Source: an uncultured Bacilli bacterium
Lineage (GTDB): Bacteria > Bacillota_I > Bacilli_A > RF39 > UBA660
Assembly (NCBI GenBank): GCA_944363755.1
Contig: CALVVC010000063.1
Span: forward strand, 1 to 6,002
Direction: 5' to 3'
Length of the DNA stretch: 6,002 nt
This document shows, piece by piece, positions 1 through 5,504 of the stretch (its first letter is position 1; each line of letters starts with the position of its first letter). The notes beneath the pieces were generated by a model. It saw nothing but the letters and a program-made list of their open reading frames with translations, was not told where the DNA came from and ran no database searches. A program made the translations under genes and the position numbers.

Positions 1-7
1 AAATTTC

Positions 8-45
8 AAAAAATCGCCTCGGCGCAAAAAAGAGAGCGCCGAGGC
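8..45 (-). terminator. Rho-independent terminator of the large surface-protein gene
   Basis: A perfect 10-bp GC-rich inverted repeat (GCCTCGGCGC at 16-25, GCGCCGAGGC at 36-45) encloses a 10-nt loop. Read on the minus strand, the stem is followed two bases later by a run of six T (13-8). It lies about 80 bases after the stop codon of the 619-residue gene and ends that transcript. On the plus strand no T run follows, so it appears unidirectional. Its high GC stands out against the surrounding AT-rich DNA. Confidence 0.9.
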
Positions 46-120
46 TTGTCATCACGAATAATTCGACAATATTCTTTCTTTCTCTATTTTACCATCTTAT
101 TTGTTTTAGTGCCCAAGAGT

Positions 121-136
121 TAGTCCTTACGGACTA
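121..136 (-). other. Short hairpin with GTAA loop spanning the stop codon
   Basis: On the minus strand TAGTCC, GTAA, GGACTA form a perfect 6-bp stem with a four-base loop; the loop contains the TAA stop of the large gene (129-127). GTAA fits the GNRA tetraloop pattern. No T run follows, so it is not a terminator. DGR target genes (for example in Bordetella phage BPP-1) carry a short tetraloop hairpin or cruciform just past the variable region that aids mutagenic homing. This element is at the right place for that role; the role itself is inference. Confidence 0.5.
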
Positions 137-1986
137 GGACTCATCACGAGGCGGAACGAGCCATCACCATTAGCACTACCAACACTCCAGGCGTTGAAAT
201 AGAAAACACCTGCACCATTATAAGTGCCATAGTAACCGCCGCGCAACAACCATGGGTACTCTTCACTTACCATTGTCTGTGCATCACTATACCATCCTCT
301 TGTCTCACTTAATCCATGTGATATACATTCACTTCCATTACATGCTGTACTTACATTATTACTTGTATATTTATTATAATATTTACTGTCTAATGTAAGT
401 GGATCACTAAAGCCTGATACACCAGCCATATCATTATAGTTCGCCATCACATATTCCCATGCTCCTCCACTCATATCATATACTCCATATATTGTTCCTG
501 TTGTACTTGCTCCTACTCCTTTTCCACTTTCTCCAGACTCATCTCTTAAGTTATTGTCATATGTATATTGACATCCATAATCTGTATTTCCATTTGAAGG
601 ACTTCCATAACTACAACCTGTTATAACCTGATTACTCTTATTCTGATATATTTCTTTATCAGCTCCTATAAAATTAACATTTCCTAACTTCCCATAGGCA
701 CTCTGTGATAAGTATGCTACCGCTCCCCACTCATCATTTCTCATGGCATGAGAATTCATACTTGTACTAAATCCATATCTATTTCCACTTGCACTTACTT
801 TAAGTCCTACTTGATAGATATTACTTACATTTATATTTCTCCAGCTTGTTACATTTGGTTTTATCATTGGATCTAACTCTGTTGTATCACTTCCTTCATA
901 ACTTGCACTTGGATTACTACTACTTGTCTCAAACTTTCCCACCCATATTCCAGATAGTTCTATATCTCCAAACGTAAATGCATCTGGTGTATACCAATTA
1001 CTAGGTTCATCTGTTGATATATATTTAGCAGTTCCCTTTTCTTTTACATCAGTCCCTACAAACTTTATATCTATCTCTCCTGGTAATGTTACTGTTGGTG
1101 TACTATTCAAATACACTCCTCTTTTCCCATAATAGTTTTTACCTCCATCACTACTTGCAATTGTATATGAATATCTTGGTATCCATACCCACATTGTTTC
1201 TATATCATCCATATTAATGGTTGTTCCTACTTCTGCACTTAAATATTCTTCTCTACTTCCTTCTGAAACTGTTACAGCATTAGCCCATATTCCTCTACTA
1301 TAATTATACCAATCATTATCTTTATCAGTCTTAACCCAATTATATCCATCATGACGTACTGCTATCATATTACTATCCATCTCTGGTTCATTTACTTCTT
1401 CATTTCCTTGTATAAACTTATCTTCTGCTACTTGTTGGGTTGCAAATACTTTTAATTTACCTAAAAATGCTTTTCCCATACAATCATTTCCTGATTCTAT
1501 ATTTAGCCATATCCTTAACTCACAATCAATTGTTTCATTTGCATTAATAACACCATGATATATAGCAGGTGAATCTGATAAAGTACCAACATATGATTTA
1601 TCACCTACTTTTACTTCATATCTAACATCTTTAGAATCTAACAATTCACAAGGACTTCCATCAGTAGTCCTACAACTATTAATTAATTCTTCATCATCTA
1701 TTAATGATAATGAATAATATAAATCTATCCTACTTTTATTTATCAAAGAAAACTTATAAGGACTACTCTTTTTACCATCACTATCATATGTGGGTATAGC
1801 ATTAACAAGATTAATCCCTTCACTTGCACTCTCATCTAACTCTAAATCTATAGTATCTATTAAAATACTAACTTCTTTTTCTCCTTTTAATGTTGTCATT
1901 AACCATGCGTATGATAATCCTACTACTAATAATATTAATAATACTAATACAGATATAACTACATATTTTCTTTTTATATTTTTCAT
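127..1986 (-). CDS. Exported TasA/camelysin-like protein with C-terminal FGE/C-type-lectin-like domain (candidate DGR target)
   Basis: The 619-residue product begins with a basic stretch (MKNIKRK) and a hydrophobic helix (about 8-24) ending GLSYAW. This looks like the signal or anchor segment of SipW-dependent TasA/camelysin-type proteins. Residues ~35-185 form the beta-rich region after it (DLELDES, INLVNAIP, SPYKFSLIN), with Cys 105, 113, 155 and 169 that could form disulfides outside the cell. After a linker (~190-265), the motif WVWIPRYSY (266-274) opens a formylglycine-generating-enzyme/sulfatase-modifying-like domain. This contains GIWVGKFE (346-353), YGVYDMSGGAWEYV (500-513) and LRGGYY...SFRLV (581-614). 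The fold is probably used for binding, since C-type-lectin-like folds of this kind serve as DGR-diversified receptors; no catalytic pair is evident to me. The ATG at 1986 directly precedes the basic signal start. An in-frame GTG at 2007 would overlap the likely AAGGG ribosome site, so it was not chosen. No convincing promoter lies between the upstream terminator and this start, so expression may depend on read-through of the leader. Ligand unknown. Confidence 0.85.
   Translation of the reverse strand: MKNIKRKYVVISVLVLLILLVVGLSYAWLMTTLKGEKEVSILIDTIDLELDESASEGINLVNAIPTYDSDGKKSSPYKFSLINKSRIDLYYSLSLIDDEELINSCRTTDGSPCELLDSKDVRYEVKVGDKSYVGTLSDSPAIYHGVINANETIDCELRIWLNIESGNDCMGKAFLGKLKVFATQQVAEDKFIQGNEEVNEPEMDSNMIAVRHDGYNWVKTDKDNDWYNYSRGIWANAVTVSEGSREEYLSAEVGTTINMDDIETMWVWIPRYSYTIASSDGGKNYYGKRGVYLNSTPTVTLPGEIDIKFVGTDVKEKGTAKYISTDEPSNWYTPDAFTFGDIELSGIWVGKFETSSSNPSASYEGSDTTELDPMIKPNVTSWRNINVSNIYQVGLKVSASGNRYGFSTSMNSHAMRNDEWGAVAYLSQSAYGKLGNVNFIGADKEIYQNKSNQVITGCSYGSPSNGNTDYGCQYTYDNNLRDESGESGKGVGASTTGTIYGVYDMSGGAWEYVMANYNDMAGVSGFSDPLTLDSKYYNKYTSNNVSTACNGSECISHGLSETRGWYSDAQTMVSEEYPWLLRGGYYGTYNGAGVFYFNAWSVGSANGDGSFRLVMSPSP
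139..258 (-). other. Candidate DGR variable region (3' end of the lectin-like domain)
   Basis: These ~40 codons encode residues 577-616 of the large protein, with the order PW-LLRGG, then a run rich in Y, G, T and N, then GAGVFYFN, then a W/S/V/G/A/N/D run, then GSFRLV. This is the order seen at the C-terminus of formylglycine-generating-enzyme-like C-type-lectin domains used as DGR targets, where the residues between the fixed RGG, AGVF and SFR landmarks vary. By hand count, 148-243 holds 49 G+C of 96 bases and only 15 sense-strand A. The rest of the gene is AT-rich. CGC, GGC, TCG and CTC codons cluster here, whereas AGA and AT-ending codons prevail elsewhere. A-poor sequence is expected if template adenines were replaced. 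No template repeat is visible in the window, so the call rests on pattern alone. Confidence 0.55.
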
Positions 1987-2032
1987 CTTAACAATCAATC
2001 CCTTCACTCATAACTACATATTTTTTCTAAAC

Positions 2033-2066
2033 ACAAAAAAGAATAGAATACTTTTATTCTATTCTT
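2033..2066 (-). terminator. Intrinsic terminator or attenuator in the leader of the large gene
   Basis: On the minus strand AAGAATAGAATA (2066-2055), loop AAAG (2054-2051) and TATTCTATTCTT (2050-2039) make a perfect 12-bp stem that runs into a T tract (2040-2035, of which two T are in the stem). It sits ~47 bases before the large gene's ATG and ~155 bases after the dnaI stop. The TAA of the 32-codon ORF is formed by the last base of the 5' arm region and the loop (2056-2054), so a ribosome finishing that ORF would cover the 5' arm. It can therefore act as a simple terminator for dnaI and the small ORF, or as an attenuator for the large gene. The stem is AT-rich and only moderately stable. Confidence 0.7.
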
Positions 2067-2152
2067 ACATAACAAAAGAAAGTAATATTATTACTTAAAT
2101 ACTTATAAAAATCTACCCCCCCCCATGTAGCATTTATGATATATTTACTCAT
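2054..2152 (-). CDS. Putative 32-residue leader peptide or small protein containing a G9 tract
   Basis: A 32-codon ORF (starts MSKYIINATW, ends CYVRIE) begins with ATG at 2152. It is preceded by AGAAGG (2167-2162) at a 9-base spacing and by a promoter-like element at 2218-2190. It ends with TAA inside the terminator hairpin. Codons 10-13 (TGG GGG GGG GTA) are made by a run of nine G. With eight G, TAG follows the glycine codons at once; with ten, a TAA comes four codons later. Only the nine-G form keeps the frame open. I do not recognise the peptide. It has no obvious signal or membrane segment, though a short hydrophobic patch (ITFFCYV) lies near the end. It could be a regulatory leader peptide for the large gene, a stand-alone microprotein, or a chance ORF in a small RNA. 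Confidence 0.45.
   Translation of the reverse strand: MSKYIINATWGGVDFYKYLSNNITFFCYVRIE
2116..2124. repeat. Homopolymer tract of nine C (nine G on the minus strand)
   Basis: A run of nine C on the plus strand stands alone in very AT-rich intergenic DNA. It falls inside the 32-codon ORF, upstream of a gene for a surface-type protein. G/C runs of this length are known slip sites for phase variation. Length errors in assemblies are common at such runs, so the count of nine needs read-level support. Confidence 0.95.
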
Positions 2153-2189
2153 AATAATATACCTTCTTTCTTTTATCTTTGTTAATTTA

Positions 2190-2218
2190 ATATTATCATA
2201 ACCTAATATATAAGTAAA
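2190..2218 (-). promoter_or_regulatory. Candidate sigma-A-type promoter of the small ORF and large gene leader
   Basis: On the minus strand, TTTACT (2218-2213; 4/6 to TTGACA) is followed after 17 bases by TAATAT (2195-2190; 4/6 to TATAAT), with TG one base before it, as in extended -10 promoters. Transcription would start near 2183. This gives a ~30-base leader before the ATG at 2152 and a ~150-base transcript if it stops at the hairpin at 2066-2039. The element lies immediately after the dnaI stop. AT-rich DNA gives many false promoter matches, so this is moderate evidence only. Confidence 0.45.
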
Positions 2219-2220
2219 GA

Positions 2221-3126
2221 CTAACTTCTTCTATTTTTACTAATTAATTCTAAAGGAACTGTCAACTGTTTAATACGTTCTATTATTCTTTTCGCTTTTA
2301 CTTTTTCTATACCATTATTAGTAGTACTTAAAGTTTTCTCTAATTCTTCTAAAGTTAAATTAGAAGTAAAAAATGTAGGTAATTCTTCTTCCATCCTATA
2401 CTGTAATATTGGTCCTAATACTTCATCTCTACTCCAAGATGTAGTGTTCTCTGCTCCTATATCATCTAATAATAATAGAGGAACTCTTTTAATAAAATCA
2501 AACTTTTCTTCATAATCACTTCCAAAAGATGACTTTAAACTTCTTAATAGTTCTGGGTAATATACTAAAGCAGAGTTTATATCTTTTTTAGCTAGTTCAT
2601 TAAATAAAGCTGCTATTAAATAGGTCTTACCACTTCCAAAAGAACCACTTAAGTATAGTCCTTTACCTTTCTTATCTTTTAAGTAACTATCCATAAACTC
2701 TTTAAAATATTTAAAGATAGGTAGTCTTTTATTATCATCTCTATAAGCTTTAGAAAATGATGCTTCACTAATTTCTTTAGGTAAATCAAAACAAGTTATA
2801 TTTTTTTTATAAGCATAAGTACTTTCTTCTTTAATTAATTTATCACATGGTATATAACTAAAATTTAAATTATTACCATCTTTAATAGCAGTATAAATAT
2901 GTCCTTTTAAAGTATTAAGGCAATTTTTAAGAGAAGAACAATTTTTACAATTATTTTTTTCTATAATAGCATCTTCAATACTAGCAGTATACTTAATTAA
3001 AATATCGCTACTTACATCAAGACTATCTACATATTCTTTAAAATCTATATTACTTAAAGCCTCTCCATAATAATTTTTAAGCTTAGTAACATCACTTTTT
3101 TTTACTAAAGTATTTACTTTTCTCAT
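2221..3126 (-). CDS. dnaI: Primosomal protein DnaI, helicase loader ATPase
   Basis: DnaI is the AAA+ ATPase that loads the replicative helicase (DnaC in Bacillus naming, DnaB in E. coli naming) onto DNA at origins and stalled forks. The product has 301 residues, close to the ~310 of B. subtilis DnaI. The N-terminal helicase-binding domain carries the zinc-site pattern Cys60, Cys63, His76, Cys94, with spacing close to that of B. subtilis. The C-terminal AAA+ domain shows Walker A GSFGSGKT (161-168), Walker B LLLLDDIG (217-224), sensor 1 in FFTSN (252-256), and a C-terminal KRIIERIKQL segment (279-288) that should hold the arginine finger. It starts at ATG 3126 with AGGAG (3138-3134) 7 bases upstream. 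That ribosome site overlaps the TAG stop of the preceding gene, so the two genes are translationally close. The usual partner dnaB (DnaB/DnaD family) is not beside it. Confidence 0.93.
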   Translation of the reverse strand: MRKVNTLVKKSDVTKLKNYYGEALSNIDFKEYVDSLDVSSDILIKYTASIEDAIIEKNNCKNCSSLKNCLNTLKGHIYTAIKDGNNLNFSYIPCDKLIKEESTYAYKKNITCFDLPKEISEASFSKAYRDDNKRLPIFKYFKEFMDSYLKDKKGKGLYLSGSFGSGKTYLIAALFNELAKKDINSALVYYPELLRSLKSSFGSDYEEKFDFIKRVPLLLLDDIGAENTTSWSRDEVLGPILQYRMEEELPTFFTSNLTLEELEKTLSTTNNGIEKVKAKRIIERIKQLTVPLELISKNRRS

Positions 3127-3136
3127 AACTTAACTC

Positions 3137-3574
3137 CTAACTAAGTGTTTTAACATCTATATCTTCTAGTGAACTTTCATAATTATAAATATTATTAGCA
3201 ATTACATAAAGTGTCGCTCCTTCTTTATATGCTATATCTTCCATACCATTATTTATAAATCTTGTTATTATTAAACTTGCCGCTTTTATTAATAAGTTAT
3301 AATGTTCATTCTCATCCATTCTCTTCATCATTTCTTCATCTGTAATAATATCTGAATAATTACTAAAAACAAAGCCTGTTAAGTGATATAAACTATAATT
3401 TAAATTATGAAATATTCCATCAGTAAAGAATGTTTTATCATCTATATTAGTAGCATAATTTGCAAGTGTTAAAAGATATCTATTTACTACTTCATCATAT
3501 TCTATAACTTCATCTTTATCAAAACCTAATATATTTCTCGCTCTCTCATCTATATTATCCATACTATACTTCAT
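3137..3574 (-). CDS. Uncharacterised 145-residue protein upstream of dnaI
   Basis: I do not recognise a family. The product (MKYSMDNIDE...) is acidic, probably all-helical and soluble: helix-forming stretches around DEVVNRYLLTLANYA, NLNYSLYHLTGFVF, LLIKAASLIITRFI and LYVIANNIYNYE, with no signal peptide, Cys cluster or nucleotide motif. It is cotranscribed with dnaI (10 bases between coding regions). It occupies the place where other Bacilli have dnaB, so a role in replication initiation is possible, but I see no similarity to DnaB/DnaD domains. ATG at 3574 is chosen over an in-frame GTG at 3583 because AAGGA (3589-3585) sits 10 bases before the ATG but abuts the GTG. A possible extended -10 (TGATAGAAT, 3604-3596) lies just upstream; its start site would leave a very short leader. 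Confidence 0.8.
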   Translation of the reverse strand: MKYSMDNIDERARNILGFDKDEVIEYDEVVNRYLLTLANYATNIDDKTFFTDGIFHNLNYSLYHLTGFVFSNYSDIITDEEMMKRMDENEHYNLLIKAASLIITRFINNGMEDIAYKEGATLYVIANNIYNYESSLEDIDVKTLS

Positions 3575-3618
3575 ATAACTCACTTCCTTATTTCCATTCT
3601 ATCATTATTTTTAGATTT

Positions 3619-3647
3619 TTAACATCTTTTTTAATATTTCATAAAAT
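3619..3647 (+). promoter_or_regulatory. Candidate promoter for the small membrane protein gene
   Basis: On the plus strand TTAACA (3619-3624; 5/6 to TTGACA), a 17-base spacer and TAAAAT (3642-3647; 5/6 to TATAAT) form a good sigma-A-type match in the 90-base divergent gap. The predicted start near 3654 falls at the ribosome site, implying a very short leader. A nearby AT-only inverted repeat (3633-3650) is probably coincidental. Confidence 0.45.
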
Positions 3648-3664
3648 ATTTATAGGTGATGTTT

Positions 3665-3886
3665 ATGCGTTTTAAAGGGAATAAACATAGTCCTTTCTGT
3701 AGATGTAATTATTGTAAACAAAAAAGAAGAAGTAGTATCTTCTATTTAGGCTTTCTCCTAGCTCTTATTGTTATTATATGTTATCAAGCATTACTTTTAT
3801 TATTTCTAGTAACCAGAATCCATGCTCTATTATTATTAATAGAACTAGTGCTTTTCATACTTCTTCTTATCTTTCTCATTTTTTAA
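3665..3886 (+). CDS. Small two-helix membrane protein with N-terminal CxCxxC
   Basis: The 73-residue product has a short, basic, Cys-bearing N-terminus (FCRCNYCKQKRR, residues 11-22) followed by two hydrophobic stretches (about 27-49 and 53-73) with almost no tail. It should be an integral membrane protein with the Cys motif on the cytoplasmic side by the positive-inside rule. The Cys cluster could bind metal, but three Cys alone do not prove that. ATG at 3665 is favoured over upstream GTG 3656 and ATG 3659 because AGGTGAT (3654-3660), a perfect match to the 16S 3' end, lies 4 bases ahead of it and covers those codons. It is the only plus-strand gene here. Its last 42 bases overlap the 3' end of the convergent pseudokinase gene. 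I know no family for it; the strong ribosome site is the main support, while its leucine-rich low complexity is a caution. Confidence 0.6.
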   Translation: MRFKGNKHSPFCRCNYCKQKRRSSIFYLGFLLALIVIICYQALLLLFLVTRIHALLLLIELVLFILLLIFLIF

Positions 3887-4711
3887 AATAAAATCACTAG
3901 TTATTTTTAATCTATCAAAGAATTTAGTTAATTCTATACATTTAGATAAACTAGATTTATATATATCTACTTTATCTGGTATTGATAGATTTATAAGTAA
4001 ATAGAGATATTCTTCTTCTTTATAATGATATCTATTCTGATAGAATCTAAAATTACTTAACATATCACTATCTTCATAATTTTTCTTAAAGAAATAAATA
4101 AAATCATAGGGAGGTCTTTGTAAATGAGCTTTCTCTAAGCTTATAAAATAATCATCTGAAGAAGTTATAAAATGATTTAATTCACATTTACCATGGGCAT
4201 AAACATATCTTTCATGATGTTTTTCTAGCATTATTTTATACCAAGAATCTAATAGATGTTTAGAATAGTTTAAGGCACTGTATATAATTGATACATTTCT
4301 TATAAATAAATATTCAGATGGAGACATATATACTTTATTTTCAATTATATCTTGCATATTAAAGTAATACTCTTCTAAGTAGTTTATTTTATTATTAAAA
4401 GTATCATACTCTTCTTTTAACTTATCTTTATCTATTTCTTTATATATAGTAGTTTTATTTTGTATATCCGCAAGATTATAGACTAAGCGTTTAGCAACCT
4501 CATCACTTGCTAAGTCTTTTTTATCCATATAATCAAAGTATAATTCTTTATCTGTTATTTTATAAGGTTTTAAATAGTTATTAATATTATGATCATCTAA
4601 ATACTTATATATTTTATCTATATCATACTTTTTCTTTTTTTTAATTAAGACTTTTCTTTTATCATAATCTATTATTTTAATATCTTTTATATAAGTATAT
4701 CTATTAATCAT
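3845..4711 (-). CDS. ysxE: YsxE/CotS-like spore coat pseudokinase
   Basis: The 288-residue product matches the fold pattern of the CotS/YsxE group of spore coat proteins, which derive from aminoglycoside/choline-kinase-like enzymes. The Brenner-type motif is AHGKCELNHF (172-181) where active kinases have HGDxxxxN. The metal-binding motif is FISLEKA (189-195) where they have xxDFExA. It is followed by PPYDFIYFFKK (200-210), where D203 matches the conserved Asp-Leu position. The catalytic Asp is Lys175 and the DFG-like Asp is Ser191, so phosphotransfer is unlikely and a structural coat role fits. The first ~60 residues, rich in Lys and Asp, correspond to the degenerate N-lobe. The start overlaps the preceding gene's stop by 8 bases (4704-4711) with no Shine-Dalgarno visible, indicating translational coupling. 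B. subtilis has the same order, spoVID then ysxE, which supports the assignment. Identity is by motif and context, not alignment. Confidence 0.75.
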   Translation of the reverse strand: MINRYTYIKDIKIIDYDKRKVLIKKKKKYDIDKIYKYLDDHNINNYLKPYKITDKELYFDYMDKKDLASDEVAKRLVYNLADIQNKTTIYKEIDKDKLKEEYDTFNNKINYLEEYYFNMQDIIENKVYMSPSEYLFIRNVSIIYSALNYSKHLLDSWYKIMLEKHHERYVYAHGKCELNHFITSSDDYFISLEKAHLQRPPYDFIYFFKKNYEDSDMLSNFRFYQNRYHYKEEEYLYLLINLSIPDKVDIYKSSLSKCIELTKFFDRLKITSDFILKNEKDKKKYEKH

Positions 4712-5429
4712 TAGATTCTATAGTAGTTGGAATTATAAGTTTAGAACCTACTTTTAAGTTATCTAAATCATTATATTCACTAAGTACTTCTCTATTAGTA
4801 TTATATTTAGCAAGTACTTCATCTATAGTTTGATTTTCTCTTAATATATAAACTGAATAAGTAGAATATGTCTCTTCTGTATTAGAGAAAGCCTCAAAGA
4901 TAGAATCCATTACTTTATTATTAGTAGTATCTTCTTTTATAGAAGTATCTATATTCTTTTCATCTTTTATTATAGGAACTTCTTCTAAGCTTTTTAATTT
5001 TTCATCAGAGTTTACATCCTCTTCCTTATCAGTAGATAATACTTCTATTTCTTCGCTAGTAGTATTATCTCTTACGTCACTTACACCTTCCTCTTCTAAT
5101 TCTATTTTTTCTCTTCCTTCTATTAAAAGTTCTACTGTAATACTTAAAGATTCTTCATTAACTACCTCATAAGTAAAATTATTAATATCTACTTTTCTTG
5201 TTTTTTCTTCTAAAGACGTTGTAAGCATAATTTCAACAGGTATTTTATAACTAAAATCTTCTTCTATAGTACTAGCTTCAGTCATTTTATAAGTACCGGA
5301 TATTACTAAATTACCTTCTATTTCACTATCATTAATGAAAGATAAATCTGGCTCTAAAGAAATACTACTAACTTCCCCTACCATTGTCTTAAAAGCTATC
5401 TCTTTTTCTAAAGTTATTATTTGTCTCAT
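4704..5429 (-). CDS. spoVID: Short SpoVID-like spore coat morphogenesis protein with LysM domain
   Basis: SpoVID acts in the mother cell, where it encases the forespore with coat proteins by binding SpoIVA, and its LysM domain recognises peptidoglycan precursor. Residues ~1-107 resemble the SpoVID N-terminal beta domain: ISLEPDLSF (23-31) and IEGNLVISGTYKMTE (37-51) parallel the ISLDPDI and SIRGSLELTG segments of the B. subtilis protein as I recall it. Residues ~108-187 are an acidic, low-complexity linker rich in Glu, Asp, Ser and Thr. Residues ~190-235 form a LysM domain (YSVYILRENQTIDEVLAKY, then LSEYNDLDNLKVGSKLIIP). At 241 residues it is less than half the B. subtilis length (~575), mainly because of the short linker. 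There is no signal peptide, consistent with a mother-cell cytoplasmic protein. The ribosome site AAAGGAG (5442-5436) lies 6 bases before the ATG. It heads a two-gene operon with the YsxE-like gene. Confidence 0.78.
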   Translation of the reverse strand: MRQIITLEKEIAFKTMVGEVSSISLEPDLSFINDSEIEGNLVISGTYKMTEASTIEEDFSYKIPVEIMLTTSLEEKTRKVDINNFTYEVVNEESLSITVELLIEGREKIELEEEGVSDVRDNTTSEEIEVLSTDKEEDVNSDEKLKSLEEVPIIKDEKNIDTSIKEDTTNNKVMDSIFEAFSNTEETYSTYSVYILRENQTIDEVLAKYNTNREVLSEYNDLDNLKVGSKLIIPTTIESND

Positions 5430-5450
5430 AATTATCTCCTTTCCTTAGTT

Positions 5451-5497
5451 AAAATATATGAAAATAAAAAAAGATTATTACTAAATTAAAAAAGTAA
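5451..5497 (-). promoter_or_regulatory. Possible mother-cell (sigma-E/K-like) promoter of the spoVID-ysxE pair
   Basis: On the minus strand CATATATTTT (5460-5451) contains the CATA start typical of sigma-E and sigma-K -10 elements. About 15 bases upstream lies GTAATA (5495-5490 region, inside the preceding terminator), loosely like a sigma-E -35. Position just ahead of the ribosome site and the sporulation role of the genes fit, but in such AT-rich DNA this match is weak. Confidence 0.25.
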
Positions 5498-5504
5498 TAA
5501 TCTT
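5461..5504 (-). terminator. Rho-independent terminator of the COG2865-type regulator gene
   Basis: A perfect 12-bp inverted repeat (AAGATTATTACT at 5471-5482 and AGTAATAATCTT at 5493-5504) with a 10-base loop is followed, on the minus strand, by a T-rich run (5470-5461, nine T of ten). The stem begins inside the stop codon (5505-5503) of the upstream gene, so gene end and terminator overlap. It separates the regulator gene from the spore coat pair. Confidence 0.85.

Noticed and set aside
46..69. Small inverted repeat TTGTC...GACAA with inner CGAA-TAA-TTCG
   Set aside because: The two stems compete for the same G and are short. No T run or conserved loop marks them as functional.
1987..2007. 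GTG start at 2007 for the large gene
   Set aside because: The likely ribosome site AAGGG lies inside this extension, and the ATG at 1986 starts a standard basic signal segment.
2080..2096. Hairpin AAGTAAT-ATT-ATTACTT as a second terminator
   Set aside because: The stem is only 7 AT-rich base pairs, the following T run is broken by C and G, and it lies within the 32-codon ORF.
1790..2098. Plus-strand open frame of 102 codons
   Set aside because: It lies antisense to the signal region of the large gene and crosses its leader and terminator. It has no ribosome site and its composition is what an antisense AT-rich frame gives.
3575..3583. GTG start at 3583 for the gene upstream of dnaI
   Set aside because: The Shine-Dalgarno sequence abuts the GTG, leaving no spacing, while the ATG at 3574 has a normal 10-base gap.
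3890..3908. Imperfect palindrome followed by T as terminator of the small membrane protein gene
   Set aside because: The stem is short, mismatched and almost all A-T, and the centre is a self-palindrome that cannot form a good loop. A terminator there may exist but is not supported.
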